Of a stretch of 64,000 bases of DNA, positions 54,504-64,000 are shown piece by piece (the stretch's first letter is position 1; the number at the start of each line of letters is the position of its first letter). Under the pieces are notes generated by a model. It was not told the DNA's origin, did not search any database, and saw nothing but the letters and a program-made list of their open reading frames with translations. Made by a program: the position numbers and the translations under genes. Origin of the DNA: Brenneria alni (GTDB lineage Bacteria; Pseudomonadota; Gammaproteobacteria; Enterobacterales; Enterobacteriaceae); NCBI RefSeq assembly GCF_003666245.1, contig NZ_MJLZ01000007.1, positions 1-64,000 of the forward strand, given 5' to 3'.

Positions 54504-55205
54504 ATGCTGTCATTAAATCAGGTTTCGGCCCATTACGGTAAAATCCAGGCGCTGCATCAGGTGAGCCTGCATATTGAGCAGGGCGAAATCGTTACGCTCA
54601 TCGGCGCCAACGGCGCCGGTAAAACCACATTACTGGGTACGCTGTGTGGCGACCCGCGAGCAACGGAAGGCGCCATCACCTTTGATGGTAAAGACATCAC
54701 CCACTGGCAAACCGCGCAGATTATGCGTGAGGCGATCGCCATTGTCCCCGAAGGTCGTCGCGTATTTTCTCGCATGACGGTAGAAGAGAATCTGGCGATG
54801 GGTGGGTTCTTTGCCGATAGGGACCAGTATCAGCAGCGGATCGAGCGAGTATACGGCCTGTTTCCACGTCTGTATGAGCGACGCGCCCAGCGTGCCGGCA
54901 CCATGTCCGGCGGCGAACAGCAAATGCTGGCCATTGGCCGGGCATTGATGAGCCAGCCGCGTTTATTGCTGCTGGACGAACCCTCTCTGGGGCTGGCGCC
55001 GATTATCATCCTGCAAATTTTTGATACCATCGCGCAACTGCGTGAAGAAGGCATGACCATTTTCCTGGTGGAACAAAACGCCAATCAGGCTCTGCGTCTG
55101 GCCGACCGTGGTTATGTGTTGGAAAACGGTCATGTGGTGCTGGAAGATACCGGTGCGGCATTACTGGCAAATGAAGCGGTACGTTCAGCCTATCTGGGTG
55201 GTTAA
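54504..55205 (+). CDS. livF: Branched-chain amino acid ABC ATPase LivF
   Basis: LivF is the second LIV ATPase, pairing with LivG. The 233-residue protein (E. coli 237) has Walker A GANGAGKTTLLG, signature MSGGEQQMLAIGR, Walker B LLLLDEPSLGLA and the switch region LVEQNANQAL. In E. coli the ugp operon follows; here an aminotransferase gene starts 53 bp downstream on the same strand and two chemoreceptor genes intervene before ugp. Confidence 0.97.
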   Translation: MLSLNQVSAHYGKIQALHQVSLHIEQGEIVTLIGANGAGKTTLLGTLCGDPRATEGAITFDGKDITHWQTAQIMREAIAIVPEGRRVFSRMTVEENLAMGGFFADRDQYQQRIERVYGLFPRLYERRAQRAGTMSGGEQQMLAIGRALMSQPRLLLLDEPSLGLAPIIILQIFDTIAQLREEGMTIFLVEQNANQALRLADRGYVLENGHVVLEDTGAALLANEAVRSAYLGG

Positions 55206-55258
55206 TCGAATTCAGGTCAGCTTGCCGACCTGTTCTGCAATAAGGTATGGGAAGAAAA

Positions 55259-56443
55259 ATGTCTGAAGGGTTACTGGCGCACCGTATCGCGCAGTTGAAA
55301 AGTTCCGCCATTCGTGAACTGCTTAAACAGAGCAAGATGGATAATATTATCTCGCTGGCCGGAGGAATACCGTCGGATGCACTGTTTGATTTTGACGGTC
55401 TGAAGCAGGCAACGCAGTTAGCCATCACCGAGCAGTCGACCAGCGCTTTCCAATATGGGTTAACAGAAGGCAGCCCGATTTTACGCGAGCGCATTGCCGC
55501 TCTTTGCGCGGCGCGTGGCGTGAAAACGCAGGCTGAAGACATCGTAGTGACAGCGGGTTCACAGCAGGCGCTGGATTTGATTATGCGTGCGATGGTTGAT
55601 CCGGGCGACATATTTGTGGTTGAACGCCCGACCTACCTTGCTGCGTTGCAAACGCTTGAACTGGCGCAGGCGCAGGTGATGTCCGTTGCCTCCGACCAAC
55701 ATGGCATGGTGGTGGATGAGCTGGAAACTTTGTTGCAAAAACGGCGCATTAAAGGCGTGTACATCGTGCCGAACTTCGGTAATCCCAGCGGCGTTACCCT
55801 GAGTTATGAGCGTCGCAAGCAGTTGATCACCCTGGCGGAGCGTTATGGTTTTGTCATTATCGAAGACGATCCTTACGGGGAATTGCGTTTTACCGAAGAA
55901 CGTCACCCAACACTGTTCCAACTGGCTCAGGATGAACTGGGCAATACGGAACAGGTGCTCTATACCTCCACGTTTTCAAAGATCCTCGCGCCGGGCTTAC
56001 GTCTTGGCTGGGCGATCCTGCCGGATTGGCTGTTGCATAAAGTCGCCATTATTAAACAGGCTGCCGATTTACATGCCAGCGCACTGTCGCAAAGCATCGT
56101 GGAATGTTATCTGGGGTTGGGTCGTTTGGAGGCGCAGATTGAAAAAATCCGGTATTCCTACAAGGAAAAAAGCGAGCAGTTGTCTGGCTTGATCGACAAA
56201 GAGCTGGGCGAGGTCATCACTTTTAACCAGCCGAAAGGCGGTATGTTTCTGTGGGCTACATTCCGTCAGCCGTTTAATACCACCGACTGGCTGAAAAAAA
56301 CGCTGCATCAGGGGGTGGTGTTCGTGCCGGGTGAATTCTTTTTCCCTGATACGCCGGACTATTCAACGCTGCGCTTCTCCTTTGCAACCGCGACGGGAGC
56401 GCAGATGCATGAAGCGGTGGCAAGGCTGCGCAGGGCGCTGTAA
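55259..56443 (+). CDS. PLP-dependent class I/II aminotransferase, LysN/2-aminoadipate type
   Basis: This 394-residue fold-type I aminotransferase matches the 2-aminoadipate/multisubstrate aminotransferase group (and the C-terminal half of MocR regulators) but lacks a GntR DNA-binding domain. It has ISLAGGIPSDALF, the substrate-site YIVPNFGNPSGVTLS, EDDPYGELRF and the PLP Lys in STFSKILAPGLRLGW. ATG at 55259 follows GGGAAG; an ATG 12 bp upstream is also in frame. Lying 53 bp behind livF, it may transaminate imported branched-chain or aromatic amino acids. That role is inference. Confidence 0.85.
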   Translation: MSEGLLAHRIAQLKSSAIRELLKQSKMDNIISLAGGIPSDALFDFDGLKQATQLAITEQSTSAFQYGLTEGSPILRERIAALCAARGVKTQAEDIVVTAGSQQALDLIMRAMVDPGDIFVVERPTYLAALQTLELAQAQVMSVASDQHGMVVDELETLLQKRRIKGVYIVPNFGNPSGVTLSYERRKQLITLAERYGFVIIEDDPYGELRFTEERHPTLFQLAQDELGNTEQVLYTSTFSKILAPGLRLGWAILPDWLLHKVAIIKQAADLHASALSQSIVECYLGLGRLEAQIEKIRYSYKEKSEQLSGLIDKELGEVITFNQPKGGMFLWATFRQPFNTTDWLKKTLHQGVVFVPGEFFFPDTPDYSTLRFSFATATGAQMHEAVARLRRAL

Positions 56444-56453
56444 TCCATACAAA

Positions 56454-56483
56454 AAACTCAGGCCACCAATGCGGCATGAGTTT
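56454..56483. terminator. Weak hairpin downstream of the aminotransferase gene
   Basis: AAACTCA (56454-56460) pairs with TGAGTTT (56477-56483), with A-run and T-run on either side. It lies between the aminotransferase and the convergent chemoreceptor gene. The inner stem is short. Confidence 0.4.
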
Positions 56484-56594
56484 GGTAACACGCCCTCTGA
56501 TTTTTATTTACCTTTCCTTGTCATTGAGGAGAAAGTACTTCAGGCACGTTTTAGCGGTTAGCGCTGCTGTTTATAAAATATTCAGGGTCGTCAT

Positions 56595-58244
56595 TTAGAA
56601 CTGTTCCCAGTCGCTGCTGGAGGAGAGCGCAAGTTTAGGCTGGGCCGGCTTGTTTAATGTCGGCGCAGCCGCAGGTGTTCTACGCGCCTGAGCAACAGTG
56701 AATACGCTCATCAGCTCCACCAGCTTGGCGGCCTGATCGCTCAGACTGTCGGCGGCGCTGGCGGATTCTTCCACCAGCGCGGCGTTCTGCTGGGTCACCT
56801 GATCCAGTTGGTTGATGGCATCGTTAATCTGGCTGATGCCATGCTCCTGTTCTTCAGTCGTGACGCCAATCTCGGTAATCATCGAGGCGACGTTGCGCAC
56901 CTGTCTTACCAGTTCATTGATAGTGTCGCCCGCATCGCCAACTAATGCCGCGCCTTTATCCACTGTGGCGACGCTTTCGCCGATCAGATCTTTGATCTCT
57001 TTAGCGGCGGAAGCGGAGCGTTGAGCAAGAGAGCGAACTTCCCCCGCGACCACGGCAAAGCCCCTCCCCTGTTCGCCAGCACGGGCGGCTTCGACCGCCG
57101 CGTTCAGAGCCAGAATGTTGGTCTGGAAAGCGATGCCGTCAATCACGCTGATAATGTCGCCGATTTTCCGCGAACTGCCGCTGATTTCCTGCATGGTCTG
57201 CACGATATTGCCAACTGCATCGCCGCCTTTGGCCGCAGTATCGCTGGCAGAATTCGCCAAATGGGTGGCAGAACGAACCGTTTCTCCATTCTGACGAATA
57301 GCCTGGCTCATTTGCTCCATTGATGCAGCCGTTTGTTGCAGGCTGGCAGCCTGCTCTTCCGTTCGCTGGCTGAGATCCGTACTGCCTGCCGCGATTTCAC
57401 TGGCGCCGATGGAGATGGATTCGCTGCTCTCACGCACCTGTTGCACGATACCTTGCAGGTGTTCACGCATACCGTTCATGGCTGCCAGCAGGCTGCTGCT
57501 ATCGCCACGACGCAGATCGACCGGCATGGATAGCTTGCCTTCCGCCACCTGCCGGGCGATATGTACCGCATAGGCCGGCTCGCCACCCAACTGCCCCCTT
57601 ACCGTACGGGTGATCCCCCAGGCAATCAGCGCGCCGAGCAAGGCGCTGATGGCGGTGAGGATTAACATCAGAGTACCGGCGGAATTGGCATCCGACATAA
57701 ACCGTTGAGACATGGAAACCGTATCGTTCCTATGCGTATTAATCATGGTTGTCAGGGTGGACAGCGCCTTTTCCTGCGTACCTATCACTTCGTTCAGAAT
57801 GACATTACGGGCACTATCCTGTTGACCTGAGCGGATAAAGTCGATCGCCTTTTTGACGGAATTTCTATATTCAAGGCGTACTGCATTAAAGTTTTCAAAC
57901 AGCTCACGCGTTTTTTGCAGCTTTATGACTCCATCAAGCTGTTTTAATAACTCGCTGTTAGCTTTCATCATCTCTTCAACATGACGGATTTTCTCCTCCA
58001 CACGCCGGGGATCGCTGTACAACGAGCTATCGCGGATGTCCTGTGCGATGATATTCATATTATCTTTGATTTCTTGCATCAACAGCAGATTGATTAGCCG
58101 GGTATTGGACAGATAGTTCAGATTGCTGCCAACAGACACCAGCTCGATGCGGCCAAACAGTGCGACAAGAAAGCCAATAACAATCACCAGCGCGAAACCG
58201 CTTCCAAGCATAGTGCTAAGTTTCATTTTTTTTAACTTATTCAT
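56595..58244 (-). CDS. Methyl-accepting chemotaxis protein (receptor 1)
   Basis: This transmembrane chemoreceptor controls CheA/CheW. The 549-residue protein has TM1 (about residues 11-33, [19 protein letters not shown]), a periplasmic four-helix-bundle-type sensor (about 34-187), TM2 (about 188-210), a HAMP domain and the signalling hairpin with the conserved tip [22 protein letters not shown] and [20 protein letters not shown] region. The C-terminal DWEQF is a CheR/CheB docking pentapeptide. [10 protein letters not shown] at 58244 was chosen over an upstream in-frame ATG. A FliA promoter lies upstream. It is a paralogue of the gene at 58585. The ligand is unknown. Confidence 0.92.
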   Translation of the reverse strand: MNKLKKMKLSTMLGSGFALVIVIGFLVALFGRIELVSVGSNLNYLSNTRLINLLLMQEIKDNMNIIAQDIRDSSLYSDPRRVEEKIRHVEEMMKANSELLKQLDGVIKLQKTRELFENFNAVRLEYRNSVKKAIDFIRSGQQDSARNVILNEVIGTQEKALSTLTTMINTHRNDTVSMSQRFMSDANSAGTLMLILTAISALLGALIAWGITRTVRGQLGGEPAYAVHIARQVAEGKLSMPVDLRRGDSSSLLAAMNGMREHLQGIVQQVRESSESISIGASEIAAGSTDLSQRTEEQAASLQQTAASMEQMSQAIRQNGETVRSATHLANSASDTAAKGGDAVGNIVQTMQEISGSSRKIGDIISVIDGIAFQTNILALNAAVEAARAGEQGRGFAVVAGEVRSLAQRSASAAKEIKDLIGESVATVDKGAALVGDAGDTINELVRQVRNVASMITEIGVTTEEQEHGISQINDAINQLDQVTQQNAALVEESASAADSLSDQAAKLVELMSVFTVAQARRTPAAAPTLNKPAQPKLALSSSSDWEQF

Positions 58245-58369
58245 AAAAGACCTCAGATTTTCCTTTAATAGTGGATCCAAACCGCACTCTGGTGGTTAAC
58301 GATGACTTAAAGGGGATGTATGTAAGCATGAGCATATGTTGCATTTTTTTTAAAAATTCAACGCATGTT

Positions 58370-58396
58370 TTATCGACTGGTTAATTTTGTAATTTA
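58370..58396 (-). promoter_or_regulatory. FliA (sigma-28) promoter of chemoreceptor 1
   Basis: The minus strand reads TAAA (58393-58396), 15 bp, then GTCGATAA (58370-58377), one mismatch from the sigma-28 pattern TAAA-N15-GCCGATAA. It is 126 bp before the start codon and places this gene in the flagellar late class. Confidence 0.78.
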
Positions 58397-58531
58397 TTAT
58401 TAATAAGTTAATAAACTAAAAAATGTGATATTTTATTTATTTTATCTTTATATATCAAAAGGTTATCAGCATAAACTCTCTGGCAAGAGGGAACCCGGGA
58501 GGGGTCATTCACGTTTGGGGCACATCAACGG

Positions 58532-58559
58532 ACAAAAGGCCGCGAATGCGGCCTTTTGT
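58532..58559 (-). terminator. Terminator of chemoreceptor 2
   Basis: ACAAAAGGCCGC (58532-58543) pairs perfectly with GCGGCCTTTTGT (58548-58559), GAAT loop, 25 bp beyond the stop codon of the receptor gene at 58585. Confidence 0.85.
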
Positions 58560-58584
58560 AATTACTGTTACGCGAACGGCAGGG

Positions 58585-60243
58585 TTAGAACGATTCCCAG
58601 TCTTGCGTCCCAGACGTTGTTTTCCCTGCCAGTTTCAACGTCTGCGCCGGGCGGGAAGGAGTCTGCGGACTGGCTTTGCTCACGTTGGCATCGCTTAAGC
58701 GGAAAGTGCTCATCAACTCGACAAGACGCTTGGCCTGATCGCTCAGACTGTCGGCGGCGGTAGCAGATTCTTCTACCAATGCGGCGTTCTGCTGCGTAAC
58801 TTCATCCAACTGATTAACTGCGTCATTCACCTGAGAAATACCCTGAGCCTGTTCACGGGTAGTAACACCGATTTCACTGAGCAACCCCGCTACACGGCGC
58901 ACTTGTTCCACGATTTCACCCATCGTGGTTCCCGCTTCGTTTACCTGGTGTGACCCGGTTTCCACTTTCTGCACACTCTCGCTAATCAGATCTTTGATCT
59001 CTTTAGCAGCGGAAGCAGAACGTTGCGCCAGCGACCGTACCTCACCGGCAACCACGGCAAAGCCACGCCCCTGTTCACCTGCGCGGGCAGCTTCCACGGC
59101 GGCATTCAGCGCCAGGATATTGGTCTGGAAAGCGATACCATCAATGACGCCGATAATGTCGCCAATTTTGCGTGAGCTGGCGGAGATGTCTTCCATGGTG
59201 GAGACGACATTATTCACCACCTCTCCCCCTTTGGCCGCCGTAGCGCTGGCGGAGTTGGCCAACTCCGATGCCATATGGACGGTATCGGTATTCTGTTTGA
59301 TGGTGGTGTTCATCTGCTCCATGGAGGCCGCAGTCTGTTGCAGGTTAGACGCCTGCTCTTCCGTCCTCTGGCTCAGATCGGTGTTACCTATCGCAATCTG
59401 GCCAGCCCCGGTAGCGATAGACTCACTGCTCTCACGCACCTGATTAACCGTGTTGCTCAAGCCATCACGCATGGCTGCCATCGCCGCCAGAACGCTATGG
59501 GTATCACCCGGGCGCAGTTGGACGTGCAGCGCCAGATTGCCCTGGGCCACCTGTTGTGCAATTTCAACCGCATAAGTAGGTTCGCCACCCAGTTGTTTCT
59601 TAATCCGGTAGGTAATGCCCCAGGCGACCAGCGCTCCCAACAGGGCCGCCAATGCCGCGATAATCAACATGAGCAAACCCGCGGAAATGGCCTGTTGTTG
59701 TGATTCGTTTGCGGTATCAACAGTCAACTTTGCCTGAAATGAAATCATCGCATCCAGTGCATTAAAAACACCGCTTTGCGCATCACGCAACTCACCGAAC
59801 AGCACCGCACGGGCTTCTTCTGGCTGCCCTGACATCCCAACACTGATCGCCTTACTCACTGTCGCACGGTAGGACGGTATCAGAGCCTCCAGAGCTTGTG
59901 TACGTGCCCTGGCTTCCGGCGAGACGGTGCGCTCCTTAATCTGACTAAATAATTCGCTGTTACGCGCCAGCAGCTTGACAATGCGTTTCTCTTCTTCTTC
60001 CATTTCTTGCCGGTCGTCCATCAATGCAATATTTCTGATAATACGAGACATAGTATTGATGTTGTCTTTAACCTCCTGCATCAGCAACAGATTATTAATC
60101 CTCACCTGCGACAGCTGGATATTACCCCCCAATTCGGTCAGTTGCACACGGCCAAATAAAGCGACAAGACAGCCAATCAGGATGATGAGGGCAAAGCCTG
60201 AGCCCAGCATGGTTCCCAGCTTCATATTTTTTAACATATTCAT
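58585..60243 (-). CDS. Methyl-accepting chemotaxis protein (receptor 2)
   Basis: This 552-residue chemoreceptor has the same plan as its downstream paralogue: TM1 ([19 protein letters not shown], about 14-32), a periplasmic helical sensor (about 33-190), TM2 ([20 protein letters not shown], about 190-212), HAMP, and a signalling domain nearly identical to receptor 1. It ends DWESF, a CheR/CheB docking pentapeptide. The sensor domains differ much more than the rest, indicating duplication followed by ligand divergence. No FliA promoter was found in the upstream 150 bp, unlike receptor 1. The ligand is unknown. Confidence 0.92.
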   Translation of the reverse strand: MNMLKNMKLGTMLGSGFALIILIGCLVALFGRVQLTELGGNIQLSQVRINNLLLMQEVKDNINTMSRIIRNIALMDDRQEMEEEEKRIVKLLARNSELFSQIKERTVSPEARARTQALEALIPSYRATVSKAISVGMSGQPEEARAVLFGELRDAQSGVFNALDAMISFQAKLTVDTANESQQQAISAGLLMLIIAALAALLGALVAWGITYRIKKQLGGEPTYAVEIAQQVAQGNLALHVQLRPGDTHSVLAAMAAMRDGLSNTVNQVRESSESIATGAGQIAIGNTDLSQRTEEQASNLQQTAASMEQMNTTIKQNTDTVHMASELANSASATAAKGGEVVNNVVSTMEDISASSRKIGDIIGVIDGIAFQTNILALNAAVEAARAGEQGRGFAVVAGEVRSLAQRSASAAKEIKDLISESVQKVETGSHQVNEAGTTMGEIVEQVRRVAGLLSEIGVTTREQAQGISQVNDAVNQLDEVTQQNAALVEESATAADSLSDQAKRLVELMSTFRLSDANVSKASPQTPSRPAQTLKLAGKTTSGTQDWESF

Positions 60244-60705
60244 AATATTCCTTGGTGTTGAATATCTACCGACAAACCTTCTTGCCGCGATATCTCTGTT
60301 TGATTTTTTTTCACGAAAGCGTTCAACACGCTATTGTTAATGGTTTGTTATTTTTATACTCATTCTCACGCCTGATTGCACTCAAGTGCTACAATAGTAA
60401 GTGATTGAATACACAGTATACGGGAGTGGCAATAAATCTATTGACGGATAAATAAGCTAAAATGGGCTTGATTGTCGCCATACAATAGTAAAAAACTGTG
60501 CAAGATATAATATTGATCGTTAATAGCTATTGCTTTAAGCGATTTCACTAATTAAAAAACCCTTCTCCATCATAGAAGCGACTCAGGTTGCTATCATACT
60601 GCTGTCATTTATCAGTTATTTTTTTGTCATACAGGCGTGTCATGTTACCTCCCGAATAAAGAGTGCTTTTCGTTCAAGCCAGGTCAAAAACTTCAGGAGA
60701 CAGGC
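60244..60705. other. Chemoreceptor-ugpB divergent intergenic region
   Basis: These 462 bp have no gene. The right end carries the Pho boxes at 60591-60630 and the ugpB ribosome-binding site AGGAGA at 60695-60700. The AT-rich left part must hold the receptor 2 promoter. An open frame extending ugpB upstream to 60637 lacks a ribosome-binding site and would spoil the signal peptide. Confidence 0.6.
60591..60630 (+). promoter_or_regulatory. Tandem Pho boxes of the ugp operon
   Basis: Four 7-mers in 11-bp phase, CTATCAT, CTGTCAT, CAGTTAT and TTGTCAT, form two PhoB boxes (CTGTCAT-N4-CTGTCAT pattern). They indicate induction by phosphate starvation through PhoBR, as in E. coli ugp. Confidence 0.82.
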
Positions 60706-62043
60706 ATGTTCAACCCAATAATTCGTAAAGCGCAGGTTGTTGGTAAAACGGCAGCGTGTATGGCATTGGCGCTGGCTTGCAGCGCCAATGCGCAGGCAGC
60801 CACCGAGATCCCCTTTTGGCACTCAATGGAGGGAGAATTGGGGAAAGAGGTTAATTCTCTGACCGATCGTTTTAATCAAGCGCACAGCGATGTCAAAATT
60901 ATCCCGGTCTATAAAGGCAACTACGAACAAAATCTGGCCGCCGGGATTGCCGCTTATCGAGCCGGGAATGCCCCCGCGATTTTACAGGTTTATGAAGTTG
61001 GCACCGCGACAATGATGGCCAGCAAAGCCATCAAGCCTGTTTATGAAGTTTTCAAACAGGCGGGCATTGATTTCGATGAGTCGATTTTTGTTCCCACCGT
61101 TTCCGGCTATTACACCGATGCAAAAAGCGGTCATCTGTTGTCACAACCATTTAACAGCTCTACCCCGGTGCTGTACTACAACAAAGACGCCTTCAAAAAA
61201 GCCGGGCTGGATCCAGAGCAACCGCCAAAAACCTGGCAACAAATGGCCGAGTACACAGCGAAACTGCGTTCAGCCGGGATGAAATGTGGTTATGCCAGCG
61301 GTTGGCAAGGTTGGATTCAAATTGAAAACTTCAGTGCCTGGCATGGTTTGCCAGTGGCGTCTGAAAATAACGGTTTCGACGGTACGAATGCAGTACTGGA
61401 ATTCAACAAGCCAACTCAGGTTAAACATATCCGATTGCTGGAAGAGATGAACAAGAAAGGCGACTTCACCTACTTCGGGCGTAAAGATGAGCCAACGGAG
61501 AAGTTTTACAATGGCGATTGCGCCATCACCACCGCGTCTTCCGGTTCGCTGGCGGATATCCGTCAACATGCCAAATTCAATTATGGCGTCGGTATGATTC
61601 CCTATGACGCCGATGTGCAGGGCGCACCGCAGAACGCCATCATCGGCGGCGCCAGCCTGTGGGTGATGAATGGCAAAGATGCCGCGACCTACAAAGGCGT
61701 AGCCGAATTTATGCAGTTCCTGGCACAGCCTGAAATTGCGGCGGAATGGCACCAGAAAACAGGCTATCTGCCTATCACCACAGCGGCGTATGAATTGACG
61801 CAGCAGCAGGGTTTCTACGAGAAAAACCCAGGGGCGGATATTGCGACGCGTCAGATGTTGAACAAGCCGCCGCTGGCTTTCACCAAAGGGCTGCGTTTAG
61901 GCAATATGCCGCAGATTCGTACCGTGGTGGATGAAGAGCTGGAAAGCGTCTGGACCGGCAAGAAAACCCCACAACAGGCGTTGGACAGTGCCGTTGAACG
62001 TGGTAATGCGCTGCTACGCCGTTTTGAGCAGTCCACCAAGTAG
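60706..62043 (+). CDS. ugpB: sn-glycerol-3-phosphate ABC transporter, binding protein UgpB
   Basis: UgpB is the periplasmic receptor for glycerol-3-phosphate and glycerophosphodiesters, giving the cell phosphate from lipid headgroups. The 445-residue precursor (E. coli 438) has a signal peptide ending ANAQA (about residue 30) and family motifs [31 protein letters not shown] and [21 protein letters not shown] at 60706 follows AGGAGA, and an earlier in-frame ATG is rejected. PhoB boxes lie upstream. It is followed by ugpA after 61 bp. Confidence 0.96.
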   Translation: MFNPIIRKAQVVGKTAACMALALACSANAQAATEIPFWHSMEGELGKEVNSLTDRFNQAHSDVKIIPVYKGNYEQNLAAGIAAYRAGNAPAILQVYEVGTATMMASKAIKPVYEVFKQAGIDFDESIFVPTVSGYYTDAKSGHLLSQPFNSSTPVLYYNKDAFKKAGLDPEQPPKTWQQMAEYTAKLRSAGMKCGYASGWQGWIQIENFSAWHGLPVASENNGFDGTNAVLEFNKPTQVKHIRLLEEMNKKGDFTYFGRKDEPTEKFYNGDCAITTASSGSLADIRQHAKFNYGVGMIPYDADVQGAPQNAIIGGASLWVMNGKDAATYKGVAEFMQFLAQPEIAAEWHQKTGYLPITTAAYELTQQQGFYEKNPGADIATRQMLNKPPLAFTKGLRLGNMPQIRTVVDEELESVWTGKKTPQQALDSAVERGNALLRRFEQSTK

Positions 62044-62104
62044 CACAACCCGGAAAAATGTTGGCCGAAAGGAATCGGCCCCCCTTATAGTAATGAGTTA
62101 CCGC

Positions 62105-62992
62105 ATGACATCATCCCGTCCCGTTTTTGGTCGTAGTTGGTTACCCTATGCGCTGGTTTTCCCCCAGCTACTGATTACCGTCATTTTCTTTATCTGGCCT
62201 GCCGGTCAGACGCTGTGGTATTCGGTGCAAAATCTGGATCCATTCGGGATTTCCAGTGAATTCGTCGGTATGGAAAACTTCAGACAGTTGTTTAGTGACG
62301 GCTATTATCTGGCGTCTTTTTACACCACGCTGGTATTCAGTTTTCTGGTGGCCGGTTTCGGCCTGCTGATCTCGCTGTTTCTGGCCGCGCTGGTGGATTA
62401 TGTTCTGCGATGCAGCCGCCTGTACCAAACGCTGATCATCCTGCCTTATGCGGTAGCGCCCGCTGTGGCTGCGGTACTGTGGATGTTTCTGTTTAATCCG
62501 GGGCTGGGGTTGATTACCCATTTTCTGAGTCAGTTTGGTTATTCATGGAATCACGCTCAAAACAGCGGACAAGCGATGTTTCTGGTGGTGCTGGCCTCAG
62601 TATGGAAACAGATTAGCTATAACTTCCTGTTTTTCCTGGCGGCGTTGCAATCAATTCCCCGCTCATTGATTGAAGCGGCGGCGATTGACGGCGCAGGCCC
62701 GGTACGCCGGTTCTTCAATCTGGCGCTGCCGCTGATCTCCCCGGTGAGCTTTTTCCTGCTGGTGGTCAATCTGGTGTACGCCTTCTTCGATACCTTCCCC
62801 ATCATTGACGCCGCCACTGCCGGCGGCCCCGTGCAGTCCACCACCACATTGATCTACAAGATTTACCGTGAAGGTTTTTCCGGCCTGGATCTGTCCAGTT
62901 CTGCGGCCCAGTCCGTGGTGCTGATGCTGTTGGTTATCGGGTTGACGGTGATCCAGTTCCGCTTTGTCGAACGGAAGGTGAACTACCAATGA
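62105..62992 (+). CDS. ugpA: sn-glycerol-3-phosphate ABC permease UgpA
   Basis: UgpA is one of two inner-membrane permeases of the Ugp system. It has 295 residues, the E. coli length, six hydrophobic segments and the EAA loop ([22 protein letters not shown]) that contacts Ugp[13 protein letters not shown] at 62105 is the family start; the open frame extending upstream into ugpB is not. Its stop codon overlaps the ugpE start (ATGA). Confidence 0.96.
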   Translation: MTSSRPVFGRSWLPYALVFPQLLITVIFFIWPAGQTLWYSVQNLDPFGISSEFVGMENFRQLFSDGYYLASFYTTLVFSFLVAGFGLLISLFLAALVDYVLRCSRLYQTLIILPYAVAPAVAAVLWMFLFNPGLGLITHFLSQFGYSWNHAQNSGQAMFLVVLASVWKQISYNFLFFLAALQSIPRSLIEAAAIDGAGPVRRFFNLALPLISPVSFFLLVVNLVYAFFDTFPIIDAATAGGPVQSTTTLIYKIYREGFSGLDLSSSAAQSVVLMLLVIGLTVIQFRFVERKVNYQ

Positions 62993-63834
62993 TTGAGAAC
63001 CGCCGGGGATTGGACATCTTCAGCCACCTGATGCTGGCAGTCGGGATTGCTGCGGTACTGTTTCCGCTCTACGTCGCTATTGTTGCCGCAACACTGGATA
63101 ACCAACAGGTTTTCCAGGCCCCTATGACGCTGATACCCGGTACGCACCTGTGGGAAAATCTGCATAACATTTGGCAGCACGGCACCGGTAACAGCACCAC
63201 GCCTTTTGGTCTGATGCTGTTTAACAGTTTTGTGATGGCGCTGGCGATCACGCTGGGCAAGATTAGCGTGTCCATCTTATCCGCCTACGCCATTGTCTAT
63301 TTTCGTTTTCCGTTGCGCAGCCTGTTTTTCTGGATGATTTTTCTGACGCTGATGTTACCGGTAGAGGTACGTATCTTTCCAACGGTAGAAGTGATCGCCA
63401 GGCTGAACATGATGGACAGTTACTCCGGGCTGACGCTGCCGTTAATGGCATCCGCCACGGCAACATTCCTATTCCGGCAGTTTTTTATGACGCTGCCGGA
63501 TGAACTGCTGGAAGCGGCACGCATTGACGGCGCCAGCCCGATGCGTTTCTTTTTCGATATCGTTCTGCCGCTGTCGAAAACCAATCTGGCGGCGTTATTC
63601 GTCATCACCTTTATCTACGGCTGGAACCAGTACCTGTGGCCGTTGCTGATTATCTCGGATACGGATCTGGGAACGGCGGTAGCCGGGATCAAAAGCATGA
63701 TTGCTTCCGGCGATGGGGCGACACAGTGGAATCAGGTCATGGCGGCGATGCTGCTGACGATGTTGCCTCCCTTGTTAGTGGTGCTGTTGATGCAGCGCTG
63801 GTTCGTGCGCGGTTTGGTTGATAGTGAAAAATAA
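62989..63834 (+). CDS. ugpE: sn-glycerol-3-phosphate ABC permease UgpE
   Basis: UgpE is the second Ugp permease. It has 281 residues, the E. coli length, with six membrane segments and the EAA loop [22 protein letters not shown]. It overlaps ugpA by 4 bp. ugpC follows after 61 bp, with a small hairpin in between. Confidence 0.96.
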   Translation: MIENRRGLDIFSHLMLAVGIAAVLFPLYVAIVAATLDNQQVFQAPMTLIPGTHLWENLHNIWQHGTGNSTTPFGLMLFNSFVMALAITLGKISVSILSAYAIVYFRFPLRSLFFWMIFLTLMLPVEVRIFPTVEVIARLNMMDSYSGLTLPLMASATATFLFRQFFMTLPDELLEAARIDGASPMRFFFDIVLPLSKTNLAALFVITFIYGWNQYLWPLLIISDTDLGTAVAGIKSMIASGDGATQWNQVMAAMLLTMLPPLLVVLLMQRWFVRGLVDSEK

Positions 63835-63872
63835 TCCGCCCCTCATCCACAGAAATGCCGCTGCGCGGCGTT

Positions 63873-63895
63873 AAAAACACACGGGGTGTTTTTTT
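63873..63895 (+). terminator. Terminator-like hairpin covering the ugpC ribosome-binding region
   Basis: AAAAACAC (63873-63880) pairs with GTGTTTTT (63886-63893), with the loop ACGGG; T-rich sequence runs directly into the ugpC start codon. The only purine-rich candidate ribosome-binding site (GGGG) is in the loop and 3' arm. Confidence 0.5.
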
Positions 63896-64000
63896 ATGGC
63901 ATGTTTAAAACTTCAGGCCGTTACCAAGTCATACGACGGCAAAACTCAGATTATTCATCCCATCGATCTCGATGTTGCCAACGGCGAGTTTGTGGTGATG
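63896..64000 (+). CDS. ugpC: sn-glycerol-3-phosphate ABC ATPase UgpC, 5' part
   Basis: The last 105 bp encode the first 35 residues of UgpC: MACLKLQAVTKSYDG, then KTQIIHPIDLDVANGEFVVM, matching the start of E. coli UgpC before its Walker A motif. The gene runs off the window. It provides ATP hydrolysis for the UgpABCE transporter. The gene ugpQ, next in E. coli, would be outside the window. Confidence 0.93.
   Translation, partial: MACLKLQAVTKSYDGKTQIIHPIDLDVANGEFVVM

Larger units (their letters stand above)
58245..58584. other. Intergenic region between the two chemoreceptor genes
   Basis: These 340 bp have no gene. They hold the FliA promoter (58370-58396) in an AT-rich stretch (about 58340-58460) and the terminator of the upstream receptor (58532-58559). 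No small open frame with a ribosome-binding site was seen. Confidence 0.6.

Overview
The window is chromosomal DNA from a member of the Enterobacterales. Nearly every gene is collinear with, and highly similar to, E. coli K-12 families known from memory. The 16S rRNA 5' end, the agmatine deiminase operon, a cytoplasmic GH51 arabinofuranosidase and the chemoreceptors beside liv/ugp point to the plant-associated Pectobacteriaceae (Pectobacterium, Dickeya, Brenneria, Lonsdalea). That genus-level placement is inference.

Layout, left to right. 1-450: the start of a 16S rRNA gene reading leftwards out of the window, with its P1/P2 promoters and boxA leader. 456-8250: murI/btuB behind a cobalamin riboswitch, trmA, yijD, fabR, sthA and oxyR. 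8251-16327: the methionine cluster (metF, metL, metB, metJ) with two tandem met-box operators, interrupted between metF and metL by an AT-rich insertion carrying a GH51 alpha-L-arabinofuranosidase. 16465-32306: a long core block: rpmE, priA, cytR, ftsN, hslVU, menA, rraA, zapB, glpFKX, fpr, yiiR, yiiQ and tpiA. 32586-36998: aguBA (agmatine to putrescine), pfkA and fieF. 37041-50000: a block from another part of the E. coli map: sotB, dcrB, yhhQ, tusA, zntA, yhhN, a DUF1820 gene, yhhM, yhhL, rsmD, ftsYEX, rpoH and panM. 50345-64000: livKHMGF, a PLP aminotransferase, two paralogous chemoreceptors on the opposite strand, and the PhoB-type ugpBAE operon, with ugpC cut by the window edge.

The genes are mostly housekeeping. 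They serve the cell wall and division (murI, ftsN, zapB, ftsEX), protein quality control (hslVU, rpoH), glycerol and triose metabolism (glpFKX, tpiA, pfkA), methionine synthesis, redox control (sthA, oxyR, fpr), metal export (fieF, zntA) and nutrient import (btuB, liv, ugp). Readable control sites include the btuB riboswitch, two MetJ operators, an OxyR-type site, a sigma-32 promoter for hslVU, a sigma-E promoter for rpoH, a FliA promoter for one chemoreceptor, a GlpR operator, a Cra-like site and Pho boxes.

I found no phage, transposase, CRISPR array, tRNA gene or clear pseudogene, and no convincing new multi-gene system. The less explained material is intergenic. It includes a dispersed repeat family with TGACAAA/TTTGTC ends (two copies), ERIC-like palindromic elements lying just upstream of metJ and menA, large perfect inverted repeats near the GH51 gene and livK, and an 8-bp tandem repeat overlapping the sotB stop codon.
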